Assembly: GCA_951800645.1 (NCBI GenBank)
Contig: CATOIK010000004.1
Location: 1 to 64,000, forward strand
Length of the DNA stretch: 64,000 bases
Source of the DNA: an uncultured Eubacteriales bacterium
Lineage (GTDB): Bacteria; Bacillota; Clostridia; Lachnospirales; Lachnospiraceae
Direction: 5' to 3'
The position numbers and the translations under genes are program-made. The notes beneath the pieces were generated by a model. The model was not told where the DNA came from, ran no database searches, and saw nothing but the letters and a program-made list of their open reading frames with translations. Positions within the stretch are counted from its first letter, which is position 1. Each line of letters starts with the position of its first letter. Shown piece after piece: positions 1-7,819 of this stretch.

Positions 1-178
1 TCCCCATGCCTGCAAGCAGTCATGTGTCTGTCTTGAATCGCGAATGTTCTGAATTTTCTCATTCAAAGCCGTCCAACCAGGACGCTTTTTGTTAGAATTT
101 TCAGGGTTTTAAACACTGTTCAATCTTCCATTTTCAAGGTTCATCTCGTTGCTTCCGGCTTGCGGCGACAACTTCTAT

Positions 179-207
179 ATGTTACCACGCGGACAAGCTT
201 TTGTCAA
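179..207 (-). promoter_or_regulatory. Proximal tandem promoter (P2), probable rRNA operon promoter
   Basis: On the minus strand: TTGACA (207-202), exactly 17 bp, TAACAT (184-179), preceded by A-tracts that look like an UP element (about 208-240) and followed by a GC-rich discriminator. The leader that follows contains ACCTTGAAAATGG at 140-128, similar to the boxA-type antitermination motif of Gram-positive rRNA leaders and spacers. Positions 1-178 show no open frame and read as an untranslated leader. The start of 16S rRNA is not in the window. Confidence 0.65.
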
Positions 208-306
208 CAACTTTTTTAACTTTTTTTATTTTTTGAAGTCCTTACTTTGGAAGCTTTTTGTTCCGTTTCTGGATACTCTCCGCCGCCGTTTTCAGCGGCG
301 AAATTT

Positions 307-335
307 ATAATACCAAAGCCCATGACAAAAGTCAA
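307..335 (-). promoter_or_regulatory. Distal tandem promoter (P1) of a leftward stable-RNA operon
   Basis: Read on the minus strand, this is TTGACT (335-330), a 17-bp spacer, then TATTAT (312-307). An A/T-rich stretch lies upstream and a small GC hairpin (281-300, CGCCGC/GCGGCG arms) follows in the leader. No minus-strand protein gene follows before the window edge. With the second promoter 128 bp downstream this resembles the tandem promoters of rRNA operons. The transcribed genes lie outside the window, so the rRNA assignment is inferred. Confidence 0.6.
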
Positions 336-375
336 CACCATTTTTCACTTTTTTTCATTTTTCATTTTCTCCCCA

Positions 376-404
376 TTGTACAACCCTCAGAACCATGCTA
401 TGAT
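376..404 (+). promoter_or_regulatory. Sigma-A promoter of the DUF1576 gene
   Basis: TTGTAC (376-381), 17-bp spacer, TATGAT (399-404). It lies 38 bp upstream of the ATG at 442, which has a G-rich ribosome binding site (426-431). It is divergent from the stable-RNA promoters. This promoter shows that an upstream in-frame extension of the gene is not translated. Confidence 0.75.
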
Positions 405-441
405 GAAGCCAAGCATACATTTTGTGGGGGGATTTCTACAT

Positions 442-1932
442 ATGAAAACATGGCAGGCTGACAACAGCCGGATTATCAACGGTATCGCCCTGGGATTTTC
501 CCTGGCATTTTTCATTGCTGCTCCCATCGGCGCCGTTTATACAGGAGAATGGGGCTCTGTATTTTCCAACTGGTATCGAATTCTGATTACGCCGTCACCG
601 CTGGTAACAGACTACTTTGCTGTAGGCGGCCTGGGCAGTACCTTATTTAATGCAGGCGTCTGCGGAATATTCTGCTTCCTGTTTATGATTCTTTTAAAAG
701 GAGAATCCCGCTCTAACACCCTGGCCGGATATTTTTTGGTGGTGGCTCACTGCTTCTACGGACTGAATCTGCTGAATATGATTCCCTGCTTTCTGGCGCC
801 CTTCCTTTATCTGCGCTATGCAAAACTGGATTTTAAGCGCAATCTTCATATTTGTATGTTTGCCACTTCCTTCGGTCCCTTTGTCAGTGAATTTTTATTC
901 CGATATACCACCCGCGACGCTTTCATCTTTGGAACAGCCTGTTTTTCTGCAAGCGGCGTGCTGCTGTCCATCGTCTTCTGCCTGATGATGGGCTTTATCA
1001 TTCCCGCCATCCTTCCCGGCGCCAGCGCCTGGCACAAGGGCTACAATTTATACAACGGCGGTCTGGCCTTCGGAATCTTTGGATTTTTTGTTTACAACTT
1101 TATGTACCGGACCATGGGAATCACCCCTCCCGGAAAGATTGTCATCAGCAATGAAATCTACGCCAGCTTTCATCAGAACTACAAGCTGTTTGCCAACTGC
1201 CTGTTTCTGACTATATTTCTGTCCTGTTTTCTGATTGGATTCTGGCTGAACGGCAAAAAGCTCCATGGACTTTCCCATCTGGTGACAGACACCGGGTTTC
1301 AAAGTGATTTTGCAGAAAAATATGGGATGCCGGTGTGCCTGATGAACATTGGGCTATACGGCACTGTCTTTCTTCTATATCTGAATCTGGTAATCCGGTA
1401 CACCTCTGGGGCAGGCTTTACCGGCCCCACCTTCGGGGTAATTCTGGCAGCGCTGACCTTTACCGCCATGGGACAGCATCCCCGAAATGTACTGCCAATC
1501 ATCTTCGGATACCAGTGCCTGTACCTGGTAACTCTGTTCCTCTGCCATGCCAATGGGCGGGAGGTTACCTGGTCTCTCTCCACCCAGTCCTACATCAACG
1601 GCGTGGCCTTTGCTACCGGCTTAAGTCCGCTGGTGGGACACTACGGCATCCGGGCCGGAATCGCTGCCGGATTTTTATGCGCTTCCATGTGTTCCTCCAC
1701 CAGCGCCCTGCACGGCGGCCTGGTTCTTTACAACGGCGGATTTACGGCAGGCATTACAGCCCTCATCCTGGTGCCGATTCTGCAGCACTACTGTTCCGGC
1801 ACCCGTGAAAAAATGAAGGATGAAAAACTATATATGCAGGATCTGATTGCTCTGGTGCAGAATGCTCCAACAGCAGACGGCCAAGGCTGGAAAAAGAAAT
1901 ATATAGGCAAAAGAAAAAAAGGCGGAAATTAA
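442..1932 (+). CDS. DUF1576 family polytopic membrane protein
   Basis: A 496-residue integral membrane protein with about ten to twelve hydrophobic segments spread over the whole length. It resembles the DUF1576 family found in Firmicutes, whose function is unknown. Glycine-rich repeated blocks (YNGGLAFGI near residues 200-210 and LYNGGFTAGI near 435-445) suggest two related halves, as in many transporters. The ATG at 442 is chosen over an in-frame upstream extension because it sits behind a promoter and a G-rich SD. The C-terminal tail is short, basic and cytoplasmic. The stop codon lies inside the loop of a bidirectional terminator. It is monocistronic. A transport role is only inferred from topology. 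Confidence 0.75.
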   Translation: MKTWQADNSRIINGIALGFSLAFFIAAPIGAVYTGEWGSVFSNWYRILITPSPLVTDYFAVGGLGSTLFNAGVCGIFCFLFMILLKGESRSNTLAGYFLVVAHCFYGLNLLNMIPCFLAPFLYLRYAKLDFKRNLHICMFATSFGPFVSEFLFRYTTRDAFIFGTACFSASGVLLSIVFCLMMGFIIPAILPGASAWHKGYNLYNGGLAFGIFGFFVYNFMYRTMGITPPGKIVISNEIYASFHQNYKLFANCLFLTIFLSCFLIGFWLNGKKLHGLSHLVTDTGFQSDFAEKYGMPVCLMNIGLYGTVFLLYLNLVIRYTSGAGFTGPTFGVILAALTFTAMGQHPRNVLPIIFGYQCLYLVTLFLCHANGREVTWSLSTQSYINGVAFATGLSPLVGHYGIRAGIAAGFLCASMCSSTSALHGGLVLYNGGFTAGITALILVPILQHYCSGTREKMKDEKLYMQDLIALVQNAPTADGQGWKKKYIGKRKKGGN

Positions 1933-1942
1933 CCGCCTTTTT
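1914..1942. terminator. Bidirectional terminator between DUF1576 and the kinase gene
   Basis: An A7 run, GGCGG, a short loop containing the TAA stop of the forward gene, then CCGCC and T5. The symmetry gives a U-tract on both strands, so it can end the forward gene and the convergent kinase transcript. Confidence 0.85.
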
Positions 1943-1947
1943 CTAAT

Positions 1948-3612
1948 TTATACCTCCTCTGCAAACTCCAAAGCCAACTGCAGAGTAAACCAGAATTCTA
2001 CGCCGCCGTCTCTGTTTGCCACGCCGCAGCTCTGATGATGGGCGTCCATAATCGCCTTTACAATGGACAATCCGATACCGCTTCCGCCGTAAGCTCTTGT
2101 GCGGGCCTTATCTACTTTATAAAACTTAGTCCACAGGTTGGGAATATCTTCTTCTGGAATGGGGTTTCCGGTGTTAAACACCCGGATGATCACGGTTTCC
2201 CCAGTCGAATCCTCCTCTGCACGAATACAGATTTTCCGCTCTCCGTCCAGATGATGGATGGCATTCGTCAGATAGTTAGTCAAAACCTCCTCAATCTTAA
2301 ATTCATCCCCCAGAACCGGCAGTTTCTGAGGTCCTTCCACTTCTGCATGGGCGCCGCTCTGTTGAAGCAGGATCTGGGAAGAATTTACCAGGTCCCGAAT
2401 CAGAGCCATGATGTCAAAGGGTTCCAGCACCGGCATATCCCGGCCAAATTCCAGAGCAGTCAGAGTCAGTAGCTGGCGCACCATCTTATTCATCTTGGCC
2501 GCCTCATCGGTGATAACCCCGCAGTAATAATTCCGGCTTTCCTCGTCTTCGCACATGCCTTCTGTCAGACCTTCCGCATAGCCTTGAATCAGTGCAATAG
2601 GAGTCTTCAGCTCATGGGAGACATTGGCAATAAATTCCTTCCGCATCTCATCAATCTGAATTTTCTCCTCGATGTCTTGCTGTAGCTGTACATTGGCGTC
2701 TTTCAGCGCCTGAATGGTTTCCTTCAGCGTTCCCGACAAGGTATTCATGCTGCGGCCCAGCACTCCGATCTCATCCTCCGCATTCTCCTCGTAATGAACA
2801 TCAAAATTCAGATTTGACATTTCCTCAGAAAGATCTGCCAGCTTCAAAATCGGGTTGGTTACCCGGTTGGTTACAAAGTACATGAGAATACCCCCTGCTG
2901 CCAGCACCACCAGTCCTACAAAGGTGATGAAGCGGGTAGACAGCATTACGCTTTCCTGAATGCTGGCAAAAGGCATGGACATGATAAACATTGTGGCATT
3001 ATCGGAAAAATATCCCCAGCTTTCCACATAAGCAGAGTCTGTGCGGTAATCGTAATTCATCTCAATCACATAGTTCTCTCCCTGCTTCAGCAGCTCGGAA
3101 CGGCCATCATCCATGCCCAGTACATAGCGCTGCACCTTTCTGACCAGAAAATCCGTTTCCCAGCCGGAGCTGAGCAGAATCTTTCCTGAATAGCTGTCGA
3201 TAAGCACTGTAGTGATATTGTTTTCTTCTCTGTAGGTGCGAATGGTTCCCAGAAGGGTGGGCTGAGGACGCTCCGATGTCTGGTTTTTTTCCGATAACCC
3301 AGAGGTTGCTTTCCCTTCCTGCTCCCCCCACAGCTCCCACTCGTGAGCCAGTTCTGACCGGAGAATATCACTGACCCGCTCTCCTGCTGCCGTATGCTCC
3401 ACCATCACCTGATTGACGGCGTTGTAGGCCTCCTCCATCATCTGCTGCTTCTGATTAACATAATATCCTTCCAGCCACAGGTTGTTGATAGCCCAGATGG
3501 ACAAAAGCATTACCGCCATAATCCCGATAAAAATAGCCATAATCCGGCGGCGAATGGAGTGGCGCATAGGCATATGGCACCTGCACCAGGTTCTTACTTT
3601 GCCAATACTCAT
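1948..3612 (-). CDS. Sensor histidine kinase, HAMP-HisKA-HATPase type
   Basis: A 554-residue membrane sensor kinase. TM1 spans about residues 24-46, an extracytoplasmic sensor region about 47-226, TM2 about 227-248, HAMP about 249-300, and the DHp helix carries the H-box with phospho-acceptor His333 (VSHELKTP). The HATPase domain follows with the N box near 450, G1 (NTGNP), an F box (TKFYKVD) and G2 (GGSGIGLSI). The extracellular domain is not a recognisable PAS/Cache from inspection, so the ligand is unknown. The start codon overlaps the stop of the upstream response regulator gene (TAATG), with SD GAGG 7 nt upstream inside that gene. The two are translationally coupled and form one two-component system. 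Confidence 0.93.
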   Translation of the reverse strand: MSIGKVRTWCRCHMPMRHSIRRRIMAIFIGIMAVMLLSIWAINNLWLEGYYVNQKQQMMEEAYNAVNQVMVEHTAAGERVSDILRSELAHEWELWGEQEGKATSGLSEKNQTSERPQPTLLGTIRTYREENNITTVLIDSYSGKILLSSGWETDFLVRKVQRYVLGMDDGRSELLKQGENYVIEMNYDYRTDSAYVESWGYFSDNATMFIMSMPFASIQESVMLSTRFITFVGLVVLAAGGILMYFVTNRVTNPILKLADLSEEMSNLNFDVHYEENAEDEIGVLGRSMNTLSGTLKETIQALKDANVQLQQDIEEKIQIDEMRKEFIANVSHELKTPIALIQGYAEGLTEGMCEDEESRNYYCGVITDEAAKMNKMVRQLLTLTALEFGRDMPVLEPFDIMALIRDLVNSSQILLQQSGAHAEVEGPQKLPVLGDEFKIEEVLTNYLTNAIHHLDGERKICIRAEEDSTGETVIIRVFNTGNPIPEEDIPNLWTKFYKVDKARTRAYGGSGIGLSIVKAIMDAHHQSCGVANRDGGVEFWFTLQLALEFAEEV

Positions 3613-4286
3613 TAGTCTACCTCGAATTTATAGCCCATGCCCCAGATGGTCTTAATGTAATTTCCCTTTTCTCCCATTTTGCTGCGCAGCTTCTTTACAT
3701 GGGTGTCAATGGTTCTGGCGTCCCCAAAATAATCGTAATTCCACACATTATTCAGAATCTTTTCCCTGGAAAGGGCCAGCCCCTGATTCTCTACAAAGTA
3801 AGTCAAAAGCTCAAATTCCTTATAGCTTAAATCTACAGGCTGCCCATCGATACTAACCTGATGACCTGCCTTGTCGATGCAGATTCCCCCCACCTCCGAT
3901 ACTTCCGCAGCGGCTACATTGCTGCGCCGCAGGATTGCCTCCACGCGGGCCACTAAAATCTTGGGACTAAAGGGCTTGGAAATGTATTCATCTACCCCCA
4001 GCTTAAAGCCCTGAAGCTCGTCCCGCTCCTCTCCTCTGGCAGTCAGCATGATGATAGGCACCTGGGAATACTGGCGGATGGTCCTGCATACATCCCAGCC
4101 GTTCATCTTGGGCATCATCACATCCAAAATGATTAAAGCGATGTCTTTCTGCTGAAAAAACAAATCCACGGCCTGCTCTCCGTCTTCCGCCTCCATCACC
4201 TGAAAGCCTTTCACGGTCAGGAAATCCTTTACCAGCTTGCGCATTCTGGCCTCGTCATCTACTACCAGGATTTTTAATGATTCCAT
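3612..4286 (-). CDS. OmpR-family DNA-binding response regulator
   Basis: A 224-residue regulator. The receiver domain (1-120) has the acidic pocket (VVDDE), phospho-acceptor Asp55 (ILDVMMP), a conserved Thr (MLTARGE) and Lys (ISKPF). The C-terminal winged helix (about 128-222) ends with the typical WGMGYKFEV motif. It is the cognate regulator of the kinase overlapping its 3' end. It belongs to the PhoP/ResD/KdpE-like group, but targets cannot be read from sequence. SD GAGGAG lies 9 nt before the ATG. A candidate promoter and a 14-bp palindrome lie upstream. Confidence 0.93.
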   Translation of the reverse strand: MESLKILVVDDEARMRKLVKDFLTVKGFQVMEAEDGEQAVDLFFQQKDIALIILDVMMPKMNGWDVCRTIRQYSQVPIIMLTARGEERDELQGFKLGVDEYISKPFSPKILVARVEAILRRSNVAAAEVSEVGGICIDKAGHQVSIDGQPVDLSYKEFELLTYFVENQGLALSREKILNNVWNYDYFGDARTIDTHVKKLRSKMGEKGNYIKTIWGMGYKFEVD

Positions 4287-4362
4287 AGACTTCTGCTCCT
4301 CTCTGCCTGATTATCTGTCATTTATCCTCTGCTTATTTACTGTCTTTGTTTTCATTATCCTC

Positions 4363-4391
4363 ATTGTAACAGGTTTTTTATCTGTTTTCCA
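4363..4391 (-). promoter_or_regulatory. Candidate promoter of the two-component operon
   Basis: On the minus strand: TGGAAA (4391-4386), 17 bp, TACAAT (4368-4363), about 77 nt upstream of the regulator ATG. The -35 is only a 4/6 match, as expected for an activated promoter. Confidence 0.45.
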
Positions 4392-4438
4392 TGTTTTCAC
4401 AGAGATTTCACAGTTCAGGAATTCCATGGAATCCGAAC

Positions 4439-4452
4439 AACGGAATTCCGTT
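4439..4452. promoter_or_regulatory. 14-bp perfect palindrome upstream of the two-component operon
   Basis: AACGGAATTCCGTT is a perfect palindrome about 50 bp upstream of the candidate -35. A second GGAATTCC core lies about 30 bp closer to the promoter (near 4418-4425). This spacing could suit an autoregulatory operator, but nothing proves binding. Confidence 0.35.
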
Positions 4453-4461
4453 TCATAACAA

Positions 4462-4507
4462 AAGACCAATGTCTGGCAGCATTTCATCTCCGCCAGACAT
4501 CGGTCTT
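4462..4507 (-). terminator. Terminator of aspS
   Basis: On the minus strand, AAGACC and ATGTCTGGC arms pair with GCCAGACAT and GGTCTT across a 14-nt loop, followed by TTTTGTT. The stem is about 15 bp with a single internal mismatch. It starts 17 bp after the aspS stop codon. Confidence 0.85.
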
Positions 4508-4523
4508 ATATGATTCTGATTTC

Positions 4524-6323
4524 TTAGTTTTCCTCAACCGGAGTCTCAGACACTTCGATTCCCAGCTCGTCCAACTGCTTTGGGTCTACCGGAGTTGGAG
4601 CCTCAGTCATCAGACAAGAGGCGTCTTTTACCTTCGGGAATGCAATCACCTCACGGATGCTGTCGCAGCCGCCCATCAGCATAGCCACACGGTCTAAACC
4701 GTAAGCCAGACCTGCGTGAGGCGGAACGCCGTACTTGAAAGCCTCTAACAGGAATCCAAACTGCTCCTCGGCTTTCTCCGGAGTGAAGCCCAGCACTTCA
4801 AACATCTTAGACTGAATATCGCTTTGATGAATCCGGACAGAACCGCCTCCCAGCTCCGTACCGTTTAATACGATGTCGTAAGCCTTTGCACGAACTGCGC
4901 CTGGATCGCTGTCGATTAAGTGCCAGTCCTCGTCCATAGGCATGGTAAAAGGATGGTGCATAGCCACGAAACGATCCTGCTCCTCGGAATACTCTAAAAG
5001 CGGGAACTCAGTTACCCACAAAAACTTAAAGTCGTCCTTCTTAAGCAGATCCTGCTGACGGGCCAGCTCCAGACGCAGAGCGCCAAGCACTGCCCAAACC
5101 ACCTGGTTCTTATCTGCAGCAAACAAAAGCAGGTCTCCCGGCTTTCCGTCCATGGCAGCTGCCAGGGCAGCCATCTCCTCGTCCGTCATAAATTTAGCAA
5201 AGGAAGACTTGTAAGAGCCGTCCTCCTGGATTGCCACATAAGCCAGACCTTTTGCGCCGTAATCCTTTGCAAAGGCCACCAGTGCGTCAATTTTCTTTCT
5301 GGGCATATTTCCCTGGCCCTCGGCGTTGATGCCGCGGACAGAGCCGCCGTTTTCCAAAGCGCCTTTAAATACAGCAAACTCACAACCCTTTACTACATCC
5401 GATACATCCTTAAGCTCCATGCCAAACCGAGTGTCCGGCTTATCGGAACCGTACCGGTCCATAGCCTCTTTCCAGGTCATCCTGGGAATGGGCATGGGAA
5501 TCTCCACATTCAGCAGCTCCTTAAACAGCTTGTGAAGCAGACGCTCGTTTACATCGATAACATCGTCCACATCCACAAAGGACATCTCCATATCGATCTG
5601 GGTAAACTCCGGCTGACGGTCTGCCCGCAAGTCCTCGTCCCGGTAGCAGCGGGCAAGCTGGAAGTAACGGTCGTAGCCAGAACACATCAGAAGCTGCTTA
5701 AACAACTGGGGAGACTGAGGCAGTGCATAGAAAGAACCGGGGTGGACGCGGCTGGGTACCAGATAGTCTCTTGCTCCCTCCGGCGTACTCTTAATGAGGG
5801 TGGGAGTTTCAATCTCTAAAAATCCCTCCTCAGCCAGGAACTGTCTGGTAAGCACCGCAATTTTGCTGCGGAGAATCAGGTTCCGCTGAATGTCCGGCCT
5901 TCTTAAATCCAGGAAACGATATTTTAAGCGCAGTTCTTCCTTGGTCTTGGAGTTCTCCTCGATGGGGAACGGAGGAGTCTCGGACTCAGAAAGGATCCGC
6001 AGACTTTCTGCCCGCACCTCAATGGCGCCGGTAATCAGGTTTTCATTGACTGCTCCGGAGCGGGCCTCTACCCGGCCGGTCACGGCAATGACAAACTCAC
6101 TTCTCAGTTTTTCTGCCTTTGCAAAGCTTTCTGCGCCGCAGTCGTTCTCCTCAAAGATAATCTGCAGAAGGCCGGAGCGGTCACGCAAATCCACAAATAT
6201 AATTCCGCCTTTATTTCTGCTTTTCTGTACCCAGCCCATTACGGTTACCTGCTCGCCGATGTTGGCGGCGCCCAGTTCGGTACATCTATGAGACCGTTTC
6301 AGTCCCAGCATTGATTCTGCCAT
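4524..6323 (-). CDS. aspS: Aspartyl-tRNA synthetase
   Basis: A 599-residue class IIb aminoacyl-tRNA synthetase that charges tRNA-Asp with aspartate in the cytoplasm. The N-terminal OB-fold anticodon-binding domain (about 15-110, VMGWVQKSRNKGG) is followed by class II motif 1, motif 2 (FQLARCYRDED) and motif 3 (GLAYGLDRVAMLM near 535-550). The bacterial GAD insertion lies between motifs 2 and 3, about 290-420. Length is normal for the bacterial type. SD AGGAG lies 10 nt before the ATG. It follows hisS by 82 bp, the usual hisS-aspS arrangement, and shares the promoter at 7737-7765. I cannot tell whether it is discriminating or also charges tRNA-Asn. Confidence 0.97.
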   Translation of the reverse strand: MAESMLGLKRSHRCTELGAANIGEQVTVMGWVQKSRNKGGIIFVDLRDRSGLLQIIFEENDCGAESFAKAEKLRSEFVIAVTGRVEARSGAVNENLITGAIEVRAESLRILSESETPPFPIEENSKTKEELRLKYRFLDLRRPDIQRNLILRSKIAVLTRQFLAEEGFLEIETPTLIKSTPEGARDYLVPSRVHPGSFYALPQSPQLFKQLLMCSGYDRYFQLARCYRDEDLRADRQPEFTQIDMEMSFVDVDDVIDVNERLLHKLFKELLNVEIPMPIPRMTWKEAMDRYGSDKPDTRFGMELKDVSDVVKGCEFAVFKGALENGGSVRGINAEGQGNMPRKKIDALVAFAKDYGAKGLAYVAIQEDGSYKSSFAKFMTDEEMAALAAAMDGKPGDLLLFAADKNQVVWAVLGALRLELARQQDLLKKDDFKFLWVTEFPLLEYSEEQDRFVAMHHPFTMPMDEDWHLIDSDPGAVRAKAYDIVLNGTELGGGSVRIHQSDIQSKMFEVLGFTPEKAEEQFGFLLEAFKYGVPPHAGLAYGLDRVAMLMGGCDSIREVIAFPKVKDASCLMTEAPTPVDPKQLDELGIEVSETPVEEN

Positions 6324-6405
6324 AGTATTTTATCTCCTGTTCTCTGCGGTCTGTAAAGACCGGCAGTTTGTTATCTCACTTCTGGAAATGCGCTGAACTC
6401 CATTA

Positions 6406-7668
6406 TTATTTCAGCGCCTCTTTGTAAAACTCCACAAATTCCATATAGCCCTCTTTGTTCAACTGCTCCTTCTGGAATTTCTTATTCTTGTTCATCATGG
6501 AAACCAGTACCTGCACGCCAGCCTTCCGCTCTGTCATAGCCTGCTTCATAATCTGGCTTAAGCGGGCTGGCTCCATTCCCTTTTCAATTAAATAAGCCTT
6601 CCGGGAAACCGTATTTTCCAGTTCTCCCCCCTGATCCATCAGGATGGTAACGATGCGCTCGAAGCCGATGGAAAATCCGCAGGCCGGAGTATCCTGGCCG
6701 GTAAACTTTCCAATCATCTTATCGTAACGGCCGCCGCCAGCTACAGAACCGCCGAAGCCTTCCATAGATACTTCAAAAATGGTTCCGGTGTAGTAAGACA
6801 TGCCCCGCACCAGGGTGGGGTCAAAAGCCAGCTTAAACTCGGTCTCTGCCACATCGGTTACAGTGTCCATAATGACCGCCAGGTTTTCGCTTACCTCCAA
6901 CGGAAGCACAGATTCCAGAATCTTTCCAAGGCTGCGGACTGCCGTCGCATCATCCCCCAGACGGTCTAACAGACTGGTGTATTTTTCTACGCTCTCTGCC
7001 TGATAGCCCAGCTCTAAAAGCTCTGCCTTTACGCCGTCTAAACCAATCTTGTCCATCTTATCCAGGGTGATGAATACCTGATCCAGCCCTTCCTCCGGGA
7101 AGCCGCTGTAAAGAGCCATGCCCTTTAAAATACCGCGGTCGTTAATGCGTACGGTGAATGCGTTTTTGGGGCAGATACGGCCCAGCGCCGTGGTAGTAGC
7201 TAAAATCAGCTCAATCTCTGCCATATTGGAAGCGTCTCCCAGAATATCGATGTCGCACTGGGTAAACTGGCGGAAGCGCCCCCGCTGAGGTCTGTCTGCC
7301 CGCCATACGCTGCCCATCTGCAGCGCCTTAAAAGGAACAGGCAGTTGAGCGCCATTGTTGGAATAGTAGCGGGATAAGGGCAGGGTCAAATCGTAGCGAA
7401 GGCCGCTGTCGGTTAAATCATTTTCTGTCTCTGCAGTCTCTAAATTCAGCTTCTCGCCCCGCTTTAAAATCTTGAAAATCAGCTTTTCGTTGTCTCCCCC
7501 CTGCTTGCTGGTCAGGTTTTCGATGTGTTCCACACAGGGAGTTTCCATCTGGGTAAAGCCAAAACTTTTGTAGGTCTCCTTAATCTGGTTCATCACATAT
7601 TCCCGCACCTGCATCTCAGCTGGCAGAATATCTCTCATGCCGGTAACCGGCTTCTTTTTCAGTGCCAT
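6406..7668 (-). CDS. hisS: Histidyl-tRNA synthetase
   Basis: A 420-residue class II synthetase that attaches histidine to tRNA-His. The N-terminus (TGMRDILP) is typical of HisRS, motif 2 appears as MGSVWRADRPQRGRFRQF, and the HisRS signature includes VRGMSYYTGTIFEV. Motif 3 is CGFSIGFERI near residue 335, followed by the C-terminal anticodon-binding domain. SD GGAG lies 8 nt upstream of the ATG. It is the first gene of hisS-aspS. The leader is only about 60 nt and holds no T-box features, so tRNA-sensing control is not apparent. Confidence 0.96.
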   Translation of the reverse strand: MALKKKPVTGMRDILPAEMQVREYVMNQIKETYKSFGFTQMETPCVEHIENLTSKQGGDNEKLIFKILKRGEKLNLETAETENDLTDSGLRYDLTLPLSRYYSNNGAQLPVPFKALQMGSVWRADRPQRGRFRQFTQCDIDILGDASNMAEIELILATTTALGRICPKNAFTVRINDRGILKGMALYSGFPEEGLDQVFITLDKMDKIGLDGVKAELLELGYQAESVEKYTSLLDRLGDDATAVRSLGKILESVLPLEVSENLAVIMDTVTDVAETEFKLAFDPTLVRGMSYYTGTIFEVSMEGFGGSVAGGGRYDKMIGKFTGQDTPACGFSIGFERIVTILMDQGGELENTVSRKAYLIEKGMEPARLSQIMKQAMTERKAGVQVLVSMMNKNKKFQKEQLNKEGYMEFVEFYKEALK

Positions 7669-7736
7669 GGTTTATTCTCCGTTTTCTTTATGATGTAACT
7701 GTATATTTGGACAGCTTATCATCTTGACTGTTTTCG

Positions 7737-7765
7737 ATTATACACTTCTCCAGGATAAATTGCAA
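7737..7765 (-). promoter_or_regulatory. Sigma-A promoter of hisS-aspS
   Basis: On the minus strand: TTGCAA (7765-7760), exactly 17 bp, TATAAT (7742-7737). The leader to the hisS ATG is about 60 nt. Confidence 0.85.
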
Positions 7766-7819
7766 TGCTTTCCTAATGCAGGAACACTGTCTGGCAGCCG
7801 GGTCCTGGCAGCCATCTGC

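Noticed and set aside
7669-7819. T-box riboswitch upstream of hisS-aspS
   Set aside because: The leader from the sigma-A promoter to hisS is only about 60 nt, with no T-box sequence and no antiterminator/terminator pair.
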